Of a stretch of 64,000 nt of DNA, positions 54,601 through 63,552 are shown piece after piece; the stretch's first letter is position 1, and each line of letters begins with the position of its first letter. The stretch lies in the NCBI GenBank assembly GCA_949317995.1, contig OX439050.1, forward strand, positions 23,447,839-23,511,838, in the 5' to 3' direction. The stretch comes from Acholoe squamosa (lineage: Eukaryota; Annelida; Polychaeta; Phyllodocida; Polynoidae). The notes below the pieces were generated by a model, which saw only the letters and a program-made list of their open reading frames with translations, searched no databases and was not told the origin of the DNA. The position numbers were made by a program, and so were the translations under genes.

Positions 54601-55968
54601 ATGTCTTTTTTAAATGAAAATTTACATCATTGTATAAGCTCAGAATTGGATTATAAATATATACCTCCTACTGATACTACAAGAATAAAAACATACTATG
54701 AAAAAATAGATCCTACAGCTTCACCAAACAGCAACACTGTTCAATTTACATTAAAATCTAACAAAAAAGATTATGTTTCTTTACATAACAGTTACCTTTA
54801 CATAAAAGCAAAAATATTGAAAGCAGATAAAACAGCACCTGACGCTCCAGCTAACGATGGAACTATAAATGATAATGCTAAAGTTTTTCCTGTTAATTAT
54901 TTTGGTGCTACTATGTTTAAGAATGTAAAAGTTTTCGTAGGAGGAATAAGGATATCAGACAGCAATGATTTATATGGTTACAAATCAATAATAGAATTTA
55001 CTTTAAGTTATGATCCTCTTACAGCTAAATGTTTAGGACCATTAGGTTTTTACATAAAAGACAATAAAGATTTCAATGAAGTTAACACTTTAACAGGTAC
55101 AGCTCACAATGCAGGAGCTAAAAAAAGATATGAAAAAACAAAAAACGGAACATTGTTTGAAGTGCATGTAAGAATACATGACAGTCTTTTTTCACAGTCT
55201 AAATTATTACCTGGGGACTTGCCTCTTTCTATTGAATTAGATAGAGCAGATGAAACTTTTTGTTTAATGTCAAAAGTAGAAGCTCAAAAATATATTATAG
55301 ATGTACAAGAAATAAACTTGTACGTGAAAAGAGTTAGATTAACAGATGATTTTCATCAAGAATTAGAAGAAGCAAGAGCTACTAATTTACCTATATGGGA
55401 TATTCCTATCCATAAAATAGACATGAAATATGTCACTTTCGGTCCTCAAAAAGCTATTCTTCAAGCTTCACATGTTGTGAATAACACACCTTTACCTAAA
55501 AGAGTCATAATTGGTCTCGTGCATTTAGATGGCTTCACAGGCACTCATAATCGTAATCCATTTAAATTTGAAAACTTTAAAGTTAAAGAAATAGAACTTA
55601 AAGTAAACGATGGAGGAACTCCTTTTTATCATTATGAATTAGATTTTCCAAATAATATGTATAACATGGCTTATCTTGCTCTCCTTAAATCTACAGGAGA
55701 TATATTCAGAAATGAAGCACAAAATGTAACCATAGACGAATTTAAAGAGGGAACAACATTATTTTGCTTTGATATTTCTAAAGACGGAGCAACATCAGAA
55801 ACTTTTGAATTAACTGAAACTGGTACTTTAGGTTTTGTAATAAAATTAGAAGAAGAATTAGATCATGGAGTAGCAGCCATTGTATATTTAGAATATGATG
55901 AGATCATGAGATTAGACTCAAGTAATATGCTAAAATTTAAGTCTGAATTGACTAACCTAACAAAATGA
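54601..55968 (+). CDS. Major capsid protein, double jelly-roll (hexon-like)
   Basis: 455 residues. The N terminus (SSELDYKYIPPTDTTRIKTY then VQFTLKSNKKDYVSLHNSYL) is the characteristic opening of Polinton double jelly-roll capsid proteins, with a strand-rich body and a conserved KNVKVFVGG segment in the first jelly roll. Length fits the family. Its place directly before the protease and after the core proteins matches the usual morphogenesis block. The stop overlaps the protease start (ATGA). Confidence 0.88.
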   Translation: MSFLNENLHHCISSELDYKYIPPTDTTRIKTYYEKIDPTASPNSNTVQFTLKSNKKDYVSLHNSYLYIKAKILKADKTAPDAPANDGTINDNAKVFPVNYFGATMFKNVKVFVGGIRISDSNDLYGYKSIIEFTLSYDPLTAKCLGPLGFYIKDNKDFNEVNTLTGTAHNAGAKKRYEKTKNGTLFEVHVRIHDSLFSQSKLLPGDLPLSIELDRADETFCLMSKVEAQKYIIDVQEINLYVKRVRLTDDFHQELEEARATNLPIWDIPIHKIDMKYVTFGPQKAILQASHVVNNTPLPKRVIIGLVHLDGFTGTHNRNPFKFENFKVKEIELKVNDGGTPFYHYELDFPNNMYNMAYLALLKSTGDIFRNEAQNVTIDEFKEGTTLFCFDISKDGATSETFELTETGTLGFVIKLEEELDHGVAAIVYLEYDEIMRLDSSNMLKFKSELTNLTK

Positions 55969-56513
55969 ATGGAAAAGAAATAAATTTTTATCTAAATCTC
56001 ATAAAAGAAGAAAAAAAAGGAGAATATGGAGTGTTTTCAGCAGATACCATACCTGAAGTGACGTATTACCCTACTAGTTACATAGTTAACACTGACAACA
56101 GTGATTCTCCTGGTGAGCATTGGGTAGCTTTATATTATGAAAAACCTAATAACTTAGCTGAATATTTTGATTCATATGGATTTCTACCTCTTCGTGAAAG
56201 TTTTCTTAAAGCATTACCTGAAAAATATAAATATTCAACTCATGCTATACAAGGTTTATTTTCTACAACTTGCGGACAATATTGTTTATATTATCTTGAG
56301 AAAAGAGCTAACAACATGTCCATGCAAGATATAATATCTAGTTTCACGACTGATACAGACTGGAACGATAATAAAGTAATAAATCATTTCAAAAAGAAAA
56401 AAATACCTGTGATAAAAGAAGCTTATTTCCCATATCAAATTTGTCAAAGCTGCTTACCTAAAAACGATTTCTTAAATAACAATTACACTTTAAAATCTAA
56501 AAAATTGAAATGA
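55965..56513 (+). CDS. Adenain-like (C5 family) maturation protease
   Basis: 182 residues. Catalytic triad in the Ulp1/adenain order: H52 (GEHWVALYY), D69 (EYFDSYG) and C103 (STTCGQYCLYYL), with Q96 for the oxyanion hole seven residues before the Cys. Length is close to adenovirus protease (about 200). It should cleave capsid and core precursors during maturation. ATGA overlaps tie it to the capsid gene before and the membrane protein after. Confidence 0.92.
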   Translation: MNGKEINFYLNLIKEEKKGEYGVFSADTIPEVTYYPTSYIVNTDNSDSPGEHWVALYYEKPNNLAEYFDSYGFLPLRESFLKALPEKYKYSTHAIQGLFSTTCGQYCLYYLEKRANNMSMQDIISSFTTDTDWNDNKVINHFKKKKIPVIKEAYFPYQICQSCLPKNDFLNNNYTLKSKKLK

Positions 56514-56962
56514 CGGAATCAAACCTTTTAAGTAAAATCAATAATGCAACTAAAAAGAAACTACCAGCTATACAAGCAAGTAGTATTTTAGTTATGTTTG
56601 TCTTAGCTATAACAGGTATCATATATAATGAAACACAAAAAAAATATTCTTCTCCTTTACAAAAAGGAGATGAAATATTCCTATGTTGTACAGAAACTGG
56701 CAACATTTTTCGCAATGGAGAAAAAACACAAAGTTTTTTAACTTGTTACATAACAAACATAAATGAGAGAAAAAGCTGGTCCTATCCTTACTTAGGACAG
56801 TCTGTTTCAAATAATTCTCAAACAAACCAAAGCTCAAGAGTAAATCAGTTTACTGATATAATAACCATAAATTCCTCTCTTAAAAATAGATATGTTGTAA
56901 TACATATACCTAAACAAAGAAAAATCGCTGAGATAAATACCACATCTCCAACTTACAACTGA
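56510..56962 (+). CDS. Small membrane protein, unknown
   Basis: 150 residues with a single hydrophobic span at about residues 20-40 (ASSILVMFVLAITGIIY) after a short basic N terminus, so it is probably anchored with the C-terminal part outside. The outer part has four Cys (EIFLCCTETG; SFLTCY), several N-glycosylation sequons and ends TSPTYN. It overlaps the protease stop by 4 bp, which suggests late, virion-associated expression. Confidence 0.6.
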   Translation: MTESNLLSKINNATKKKLPAIQASSILVMFVLAITGIIYNETQKKYSSPLQKGDEIFLCCTETGNIFRNGEKTQSFLTCYITNINERKSWSYPYLGQSVSNNSQTNQSSRVNQFTDIITINSSLKNRYVVIHIPKQRKIAEINTTSPTYN

Positions 56963-57010
56963 TCAAAAAATATCACGCTGATCCTATAAACAATAACTTA
57001 TATTTTAAAT

Positions 57011-57433
57011 ATGGATTATTTAAAGATTCAATTAAACTATGAAAAAGAACGTAATGAAATCCTAGAAAAAATTTGTCACCATCAACACTCATACATTTGC
57101 TCGTTAGAAAAAGAGAAAACTGAATATCAAAACAAAATAAAAGAAGAAGAAGAAAAAAATTCTTCTCTCTCTTATAAAATAAAAGAGACAGAAAAAGAAG
57201 TCATGAGTATGTTAGCACATAGAAAAGCCTATGGCATAGCTAAAATGGAGAGGGAATACAGGAAAAGAAAAGGTCCGATTTACATAAACACTATAGTATC
57301 AGACAGTAATGATAAGGATGAAGAAGCTGCTGAAGATATAGATATAGTAGATCTCCCTCGTGAGAGTTTATTAAACATATATAGAAGTATACCTGATGAA
57401 GTGTTTTATGAAGAAAAACATGAATGTGATTAG
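57011..57433 (+). CDS. Coiled-coil protein, unknown
   Basis: 140 residues. Residues about 5-85 form a continuous charged helix with heptad-like spacing (KERNEILEKICHH; KTEYQNKIKEEEEKNSS). A short acidic part and a C-terminal DLPRESLLNIYRSIPDE follow. It could act as a trimer or dimer scaffold. No family is recognised. Confidence 0.6.
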   Translation: MDYLKIQLNYEKERNEILEKICHHQHSYICSLEKEKTEYQNKIKEEEEKNSSLSYKIKETEKEVMSMLAHRKAYGIAKMEREYRKRKGPIYINTIVSDSNDKDEEAAEDIDIVDLPRESLLNIYRSIPDEVFYEEKHECD

Positions 57434-57463
57434 GTATACTTAATCACTGCTATATAATTCAAA

Positions 57464-58105
57464 ATGAGTTTTCAAACATACAGCATAAGAAATCTTTTAA
57501 AAAATAAGAACATCAGTGACGAAATAGCAATCAAATATGTTAATGCTAAAAAAGAAAAAATTATATGCAATTCTGCTTTCTTAAACATACTCCTTGAACA
57601 CTATAAACAGGTATTCAAGCATAGGCAAATAATATCTGCAGCCTTTTTCGTTATAGGAGAAACAGTATTTAATTATGCAGAAAAAATATGTCTTATAAAA
57701 CGATTAAATATGCATGATTTATCAAAATTATCAGTAAAAGAAGCTATAGGTTATACCTTAAAATTCTTTTCTACTGAAGGTCTTAAAGATGAAAAAGACA
57801 AAAAAATTTGGGAAAATGCATTAGATCATCATTATAAAAATAATGATCATCACCCTGAATACTATTCAGGTAAAAACATGGAAAAATATGCTTTAATTGA
57901 AAGTGTATTTGATATGATAGCCTGTCATATAGAAAAAGATTTGAAAATTAAAAATATAACTGTGAATGATATTTTAAACGGAGAAATTACCTTTCATGAA
58001 ATGTTAAACATTAATCCAAATTTCTTTAGTAGATACACTATCGAAGACAGAGAAAAAGTAAATTTTTATCTTGCTTCGTGGAAAAGTATTCTAAGTCAGC
58101 AATAA
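57464..58105 (+). CDS. DUF5662-like protein (His/Asp-rich, HD-type)
   Basis: 213 residues. The centre has HDLSKLSVKEAIGYTLKFF and then DHHYKNNDHHPEYYSGK, with ESVFDMIACHI further on. The order H-D-x-S-K, HHYxxNxHHPE and a later acidic/His helix matches the DUF5662 family found in many large DNA viruses and phages, which looks like a metal-binding HD-type phosphohydrolase. The biochemical role is not established; nucleotide or RNA phosphate cleavage is a guess from the motif. Confidence 0.7.
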   Translation: MSFQTYSIRNLLKNKNISDEIAIKYVNAKKEKIICNSAFLNILLEHYKQVFKHRQIISAAFFVIGETVFNYAEKICLIKRLNMHDLSKLSVKEAIGYTLKFFSTEGLKDEKDKKIWENALDHHYKNNDHHPEYYSGKNMEKYALIESVFDMIACHIEKDLKIKNITVNDILNGEITFHEMLNINPNFFSRYTIEDREKVNFYLASWKSILSQQ

Positions 58106-58108
58106 AAA

Positions 58109-58414
58109 ATGCTTAAAATAAAAAAATATATTATTACAAATTCTGTAAATAAAAAAACAAAAACACAAATCACAAACATTAAATATACAAGTTTTACGAT
58201 ATCTTTACTGGCTATATATTTGTTTTTTACTTACTGTATCATATATGAACTTATGCATATTGTAATATTATGTCCTTTTTATATATCATATATAACCTTA
58301 TACATATTATATTATTTCTGTTTTTGCATCATAGTATACTTGTTTCCGATACTACTTTGTGATACAGCTAACATAACCAGTTTCCGATACTACTTTGTGA
58401 TACAGCTAACATAA
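58109..58414 (+). CDS. Hydrophobic small ORF (doubtful)
   Basis: 101 residues starting 3 bp after the DUF5662-like stop. Two or three very hydrophobic Ile/Tyr/Phe-rich spans could be membrane segments but may also be AT-rich noise. Its 3' end runs into a 38-bp tandem repeat, so the reading frame is not under obvious coding constraint there. Confidence 0.25.
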   Translation: MLKIKKYIITNSVNKKTKTQITNIKYTSFTISLLAIYLFFTYCIIYELMHIVILCPFYISYITLYILYYFCFCIIVYLFPILLCDTANITSFRYYFVIQLT

Positions 58415-58455
58415 CCAGTTTCCGATACTACTTTGTGATACAGCTAACATAACCA
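58342..58455. repeat. Three exact tandem copies of a 38-bp unit
   Basis: The unit contains gtttccgatactactttgtg and cagctaacataacca. The three copies are practically identical, directly upstream of the death-domain gene; they may be promoter elements or slippage products. Confidence 0.9.
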
Positions 58456-58491
58456 ATCTTAACTTTACATCTGATTACATATAACTTCAAA

Positions 58492-59112
58492 ATGCCTTTG
58501 CCATCCTATTATTTCAATCAAGACTTAGGTTATTCTGATCAAGTCTTACAACAAATATCTGTACTGTTAGGTACAGACTGGATGAAACTAGGTATTTATC
58601 TAGGCATACCTGATCACCGTTTAGAAAATATTTTTAAGTCTAAAAAACCATGCGAAATGGCATTAGAAATGTTAAAAAAATGGTGGAGAAATGTTCCTCC
58701 ATACAAGAGATGGGAGGAACTAGAAACAAGTTTTCTGGAAACTAGCAGAAGAGACTTAATAGAATTCACTCAAAAATATTTTGGCGAAAAATTATTGGAA
58801 AATTACCATACTGATTCCACTGCTATATATCTTTTCTTGAGCAAATTGAGCGAAAAAATACCATCAGACTGGAAATATATCGCTATTTATTTAAACATAT
58901 CATATAAAGATATAAAAAATATTTCTTATGAACCTGAACGTGACTTAACTCAATATGCCTTCCAAGTGCTAAAAATGTGGCAAACATCTAAATACAGTGC
59001 AACTCACCATCTCATAAAAGCTCTGTCTGACATGAACAGAAAAGATGGTTTGAAAATTATCTTCGATGAATTCGATAAAAGAACAGGAAGTGAACAAGCA
59101 GGCTTTAATTAA
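58492..59112 (+). CDS. Tandem death-domain protein, probable apoptosis/immune signalling decoy
   Basis: 206 residues made of two similar helical domains (about 14-92 and 105-190). Domain 1 has LLGTDWMKLGIYLGI, then MALEMLKKWWRNVPPYKRWEELE. Domain 2 has IPSDWKYIAIYLNI, then YAFQVLKMWQTSKYSATHHLIKAL. The W-x-x-LA-x-x-LG-I helix, the L-x-x-W helix and the final L-x-x-AL-x-x-x-x-R-x-D helix are the death-domain pattern. No enzymatic or membrane part is present. Adaptor-type proteins of this build usually block or rewire host death-receptor or MyD88/FADD-like signalling; this role is inferred. It was probably captured from a host. Confidence 0.75.
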   Translation: MPLPSYYFNQDLGYSDQVLQQISVLLGTDWMKLGIYLGIPDHRLENIFKSKKPCEMALEMLKKWWRNVPPYKRWEELETSFLETSRRDLIEFTQKYFGEKLLENYHTDSTAIYLFLSKLSEKIPSDWKYIAIYLNISYKDIKNISYEPERDLTQYAFQVLKMWQTSKYSATHHLIKALSDMNRKDGLKIIFDEFDKRTGSEQAGFN

Positions 59113-59913
59113 AATGTTAAAATATCTTTGTGATAAGCTTTAATAACTACAATACAGTTAGTCATAACAATTTATTAGTTATAATATATTATCATGTTAT
59201 CTGATTATAAGATTGCTTTAAATATCTTGTGATAAGCTTAAATAACTAAATATTATAATAAATAATACAGCAACAATAGTAACAACTGTCATAGTTATAA
59301 TTTTTTATCATATTGTCATCTAATCATAAGATTGCTTAAAATATCTTTATGATAACCTTAGATAACTGTATATCATAACTAGTGATATAACAGTTGTAAC
59401 AACTTACTATTATCATAATATAATATTGTTATCTGTTTATAACTGCTTTTAATATAGTTGTGATAAGCTAAGATTGTAATAACTTGATATAGTTATAATT
59501 TTTTATCACATTGTCATCTAATCATAAGATTGCTTATGATGATCTTAAATAACTATATATCATAACTAGTGATATAACAATTGTAACAACTTACTATTAT
59601 CATAACATAATATTGTTATCTGTTTAAAACTGCTTTTAATATAGTTGTGATAAGCTGAGAACTAAATAACTATATATCATATAACAAGTAGTATAGCAAT
59701 AATCATAAGTACTTAGTATTATACATACTATAGTTATAACATTATATTGTATTATCGCTTTAAATATCGCTGAAATAAGCTTAGATAACTATATCATAAC
59801 AAGTCATTAAACAAGTCATAAGTACTTAGTATAGTTATAACTTCATATTATTACTGATATTAGTTATAACTTCATATTATTACTGATATCTTTATATATC
59901 AATATCAACAAAA
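59113..59913. repeat. AT-rich degenerate tandem repeats between death-domain and dUTPase genes
   Basis: Diverged units carry gtgataagctta(a/g)ataacta, tatatcataactagtgatat, acttactattatcataa and gttatctgtttataactgct. At least five units lie at roughly 120-190 bp spacing. There is no ORF. The gttataa/ttataac words make many short inverted repeats. Confidence 0.75.
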
Positions 59914-60594
59914 ATGGCATATTTACACGAGTCTTATTATGTAACACTTACGGATAACAGAAATACAGCATTAATAACACCATGCAATACTCCTGTTACC
60001 ACGCCTGATATAAATCCTATAAGTAAACCTGTGATATATTATATAAAAAATACAGAAAGAGCGATTGAACCAACAAGATCAACTAAAGAATCTGCAGGAT
60101 TTGATTTATACAGTGCTTATGATTATATTATTCCTGCTAAAGAAAGAATGTTGGTGAAAACTGATTTAACGCTTGCTATACCTCCAGGATGCTATGGTCG
60201 CATAGCACCTAAATCAGGTCTTGCAGTTCATCATTTTATTGATGTTGGTGCAGGAGTAATAGATGGAGACTATAGAGGCACTGTTGCCGTCCTACTGTTC
60301 AATTTTGGTAATAAAAACTTTGAAATAAAACATGGAGATCAAATAGCTCAAATCATCATAGAAAGAATTTGCATCCCTCACCTTGAAGAAGTATCTGTTC
60401 TTAATGTAACTGAAAGAAACAAAAGAGGATTCGGATCAGGGAAAGAAAAAACAACTAATGAAACTGAAGAAAAACCAGTTGAAAAAATGGATGAAGAACC
60501 ATCAAGAGAAAACCCTGTCAATGAAGAGGCTGCAGATGAAGAACAATTCTTTGATGCAGTTGAAGAACAAGCCTATGAAGAAAAATCAAATTAA
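59914..60594 (+). CDS. dut: dUTPase (trimeric type), complete
   Basis: 226 residues. All five motifs are present: I SAGFDLYSAYD (D64), II GRIAPKSGLA, III GAGVIDGDYRG, IV GDQIAQIIIERI and V RGFGSG. The enzyme cleaves dUTP to dUMP and keeps uracil out of DNA. An extra N-terminal 40 residues and an acidic Glu/Pro C-terminal tail of about 65 residues are unusual for the family. The tail's last phrase (DAVEEQAYEEK) is repeated in the DNA 67 bp further on, out of frame, so the tail was once longer or has been duplicated. Confidence 0.93.
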   Translation: MAYLHESYYVTLTDNRNTALITPCNTPVTTPDINPISKPVIYYIKNTERAIEPTRSTKESAGFDLYSAYDYIIPAKERMLVKTDLTLAIPPGCYGRIAPKSGLAVHHFIDVGAGVIDGDYRGTVAVLLFNFGNKNFEIKHGDQIAQIIIERICIPHLEEVSVLNVTERNKRGFGSGKEKTTNETEEKPVEKMDEEPSRENPVNEEAADEEQFFDAVEEQAYEEKSN

Positions 60595-60874
60595 GAATCA
60601 GCAAAAGAAAAAACGAGTCGATGCAGTTAAAGAACAAGCCTATGATGAAAAAGCATTAAAAATAAAAAAAAATCAACATCATATAAACCATTAATAAAAT
60701 CAATGAAATGCCCTCCATCTCTCGATGTGAAATTATCCCTAATAAAAAAATTAAATAAAATCGAGTTATGTTTTTTATGCATACAATATAACAAACAAAA
60801 TATCCTTGGGATAAACTAAAAAATCACACAATCTCTATGATAAACTAAAAAATCATACAACCAAAAAAAACATA

Positions 60875-61471
60875 ATGGACAACAAAGCAAAAGTAGATGA
60901 ATGCTTGCTTTATATTTTACAAGATTCTGATTACAATGATCATTCACCTCGAAATAATATTTTTCCATATGAAAACACTAAAATAATTACTTTTATTTTA
61001 AAAAATGAAATAGCAGAACTTTTTTTAAATAAATGGAAAAACGATGAAGTTCAAACTTCTTCACTTTTAAATGAAGTAATAAAAAACTTAAAAAAATTAA
61101 TCAATGTCATGTATTACACAGATCACTTTGGAGTTAAATGGCAAACCCGAGATAATTCAAGATACAGCAAGATTTCAATAATATTCCATGGAAATAGTCG
61201 TATCAATGAAACTACTACAGTACTTAAGTCTAAAGAATATAAAAATTTTATCCAGTCATTGAAATCTGCGAATATACTATTTTTAGATCAAACAATCACT
61301 TTCAGAAGTCAATTTCAAAGTATACTAGAACACATATGTAACTCATTCTCTGCCACTCTGTTCATAAATGATGACTTAATTCTTTATTTTCCCGGCTGGA
61401 GACATATAAATGAATCAATACCAGCAGAAATTTATGATTTAGATCGTCTTTGGTATCCACTCTCTGTGTAA
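60875..61471 (+). CDS. Unknown protein
   Basis: 198 residues, mixed helix and strand, with no transmembrane segment or low-complexity part. A notable stretch is YYTDHFGVKWQTRDNSRYSK, and near the end LILYFPGWRHINES. Codon use and AT content match the element. The 280-bp gap upstream has no other ORF apart from the tail repeat. No family is recognised. Confidence 0.5.
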   Translation: MDNKAKVDECLLYILQDSDYNDHSPRNNIFPYENTKIITFILKNEIAELFLNKWKNDEVQTSSLLNEVIKNLKKLINVMYYTDHFGVKWQTRDNSRYSKISIIFHGNSRINETTTVLKSKEYKNFIQSLKSANILFLDQTITFRSQFQSILEHICNSFSATLFINDDLILYFPGWRHINESIPAEIYDLDRLWYPLSV

Positions 61472-61570
61472 CACGGTTGCTAAGGTATGCGCTACAAATC
61501 GAGTAAACACTCGTTACTAAGTGTAGCTATGACAACATAACGTAGCAACATAATTCATTGCGTCAAAAAA

Positions 61571-62110
61571 ATGGCTGACAACGAAACTATAATGAATAAC
61601 ATTGAATCATCAACCTCAGAAGATGAAACAAGTTCAGAAGAAAGTCATCATCGGTATGAAACCAATTTCACAGTGCGAGCACATAGTTACACGGATCAAG
61701 GTGAAGTGAAAACGTGTTTGCGAGGATGTTATAACATTTCCTACAATCTCGATTTAGTTGTTATGTACGATGACGTGCCGCACGAAGACAACACACTCGT
61801 ATACTTGGATGTAAAAGAAGAACAAAAGATCGAAATTTTCGAAGAAGAATGGACAGAACTCTCATCTAAAATGGATCAAATAAAACATCTGTTTAGTTCG
61901 AACGTTAACATGAACTCTAAAATTGAAATAGAAGGTTTCACTGTCACCAAATTAAACTGGGATACGTTACTGTTCGCATCAAAGAACATTGAAAGCCACT
62001 TCATGTTAAAACCAAATCAGTTAGATAAACTGAATACTGCGATGGAAGACATTCAAGACAAAGAACTTTTTGACTATCTTGATATACTGTACATTTTAGA
62101 AGAAGAATAA
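61571..62110 (+). CDS. Acidic protein, unknown, with weak PC4-like repeats
   Basis: 179 residues. The first 30 are Ser/Glu/Asp-rich. Two later segments end in a similar pattern of a short strand followed by a helix: KIEIFEEEWTELSSKMDQIK and FMLKPNQLDKLNTAMEDI, resembling the (K)-x-I-x-L-x-x-x-Q/W-x-x-L end of PC4 domains. This is a weak resemblance. It lies among accessory genes before the second dUTPase. Confidence 0.5.
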   Translation: MADNETIMNNIESSTSEDETSSEESHHRYETNFTVRAHSYTDQGEVKTCLRGCYNISYNLDLVVMYDDVPHEDNTLVYLDVKEEQKIEIFEEEWTELSSKMDQIKHLFSSNVNMNSKIEIEGFTVTKLNWDTLLFASKNIESHFMLKPNQLDKLNTAMEDIQDKELFDYLDILYILEEE

Positions 62111-62220
62111 GAAAAACAGAATCCTAAAGGTAAAACACACTTCTTAATGTCTCTGAATGATATAAATGTCTCTGTGAATGCACACTTCTTAATAGTCTTA
62201 AAGTACAGTCAATAAAAAAA

Positions 62221-62691
62221 ATGGGAAACAAACCTGTTTTAGGATATACTAGATATGATTCCAATACATTTCCTCTAAGCAAAGAAAAAACTAACGCAGT
62301 AGGATTTAATTTATATAGTGCTTTCAGTTATATAATTCCAGCCAAAGAAAAATGTTTAATTGAAACAGGCATCAAAGTTGCTGTCCCTACTGGGTATTAT
62401 GCACGTATAGCACCATTAAGTGGGCATAGGTTTAAGTATACAAATGTTAAGGCAGGAATCATAGACAATGATTACAGAGGACAAATTCATATCCTTTTTT
62501 TAAATTTTGGTGAAAAAGAATATAAAATAAATTGTGGAGATCCGATTGCACAACTTGTGTTGGAAAAAATATATAATATTACATTAAAAGAATCTAACAA
62601 ACTCAAAGATACTCCTTATTCGAAAATATGTTTCCAATTAAGACACAGCAAAATATATGAACAATGGCGTAAAGAAACACATATGTCCTAA
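62221..62691 (+). CDS. Degenerate dUTPase paralogue
   Basis: 156 residues, clearly related to the dUTPase at 59,914. Motif I has Asn for the conserved Asp (VGFN30LYSA), motif II is changed (ARIAPLSGHRFK instead of a GLA end), motif III is kept (AGIIDNDYRG), motif IV is kept (GDPIAQLVLEKI), and motif V (RGFGSG in the paralogue) is absent, replaced by a Lys/Gln/Arg-rich end. Without motif V it should not close over the nucleotide, so it is probably not an active dUTPase. Open reading frame suggests a retained, possibly regulatory role. Confidence 0.85.
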   Translation: MGNKPVLGYTRYDSNTFPLSKEKTNAVGFNLYSAFSYIIPAKEKCLIETGIKVAVPTGYYARIAPLSGHRFKYTNVKAGIIDNDYRGQIHILFLNFGEKEYKINCGDPIAQLVLEKIYNITLKESNKLKDTPYSKICFQLRHSKIYEQWRKETHMS

Positions 62692-62895
62692 TGATATGAT
62701 TTTATAATAATACTTAACTCTGTTCTATTACATTATTATAATAAAATGTATTATATCCAAACAACTTGTTTCACTTCATTTTTATTTTCACTTATAGACA
62801 GCATAATACTTCAATCAAAGTGTCAAATGATCTGTACATCACATATTTTATTTATCATCGTAATACAAGAATTGCTTTAAATCCAATGAAAATGA

Positions 62896-63546
62896 AAATC
62901 TATCGTTTCAATTGTAAACTAACGCTGTAAATTCCTCTAATAACTCAGCAAATGTTCTTTGCTGATATCAATGAAACATAACAAAAAAATAAAGGAGAAA
63001 AAACTCTGTCCCTAAATCACTCAAACTGTTGAAAAAAATCTATATCCTTAAACTGAATGTCTATTTGTTCATAGACTTAAAGGTGTAACACCACATTTAT
63101 GATTTCACTGCTGAGGTGGAGTATATAAGGAACGCAATGTCTGGGGTTAATTGAAGAGGTCTAGCCCTCATGTCACGAACCTCCACGCCTGTAGCTCCAG
63201 GTACTAGCTTCAGTGTGAACAAAATCACGACTATTCGTGCGAGCTTGTTAACTTAGAACGGCTGATGCTCCCATTGTTGGTTGATGCGTGTATGCTCCCA
63301 TCAGTTGGTTGAAGCACCATACATAATAGTCCTCCTGTTTCAGTAACGTCATTCCTTAGAGAGCTGATCTGAAATTGAATGTATCTCTCAATCCTCCTCC
63401 TTCAATCCTCCTTCAATCCTCCTTTACTATTTCCAAAATAATCCTATTATCCAAAATAATAGGTATTTTCTGGATATTCAAAAAATATAGGTCTTCTTTG
63501 GATATTTTTTTAGAAATATCCAAAGAAGACCTATATATATACTACT
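62896..63546 (-). repeat. Right terminal inverted repeat (about 651 bp)
   Basis: Complement of 28,840-29,692 with point differences and shorter because it lacks the inserted stretch and most minisatellite units. It ends ...tatatatactact at 63,546. The subterminal hairpin is at about 63,487-63,537. Confidence 0.9.
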
Positions 63547-63552
63547 AATATT
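63547..63552. repeat. Right target site duplication AATATT
   Basis: Six bases directly after the CT terminus, identical to 28,834-28,839. Confidence 0.8.

Larger units (their letters stand above)
28840..63546. mobile_element. Polinton/Maverick (adintovirus-type) provirus, complete
   Basis: A 34.7-kb element with long terminal inverted repeats, AG...CT tips and a 6-bp target duplication. It carries protein-primed PolB, DDE integrase, packaging ATPase, adenain-type protease and a double jelly-roll capsid protein, the core set of Polintons/adintoviruses. It is markedly more AT-rich than the host DNA. It is longer than the 15-20 kb usual for Polintons because of a repeat-rich left arm and an accessory-rich right arm. 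Confidence 0.93.
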
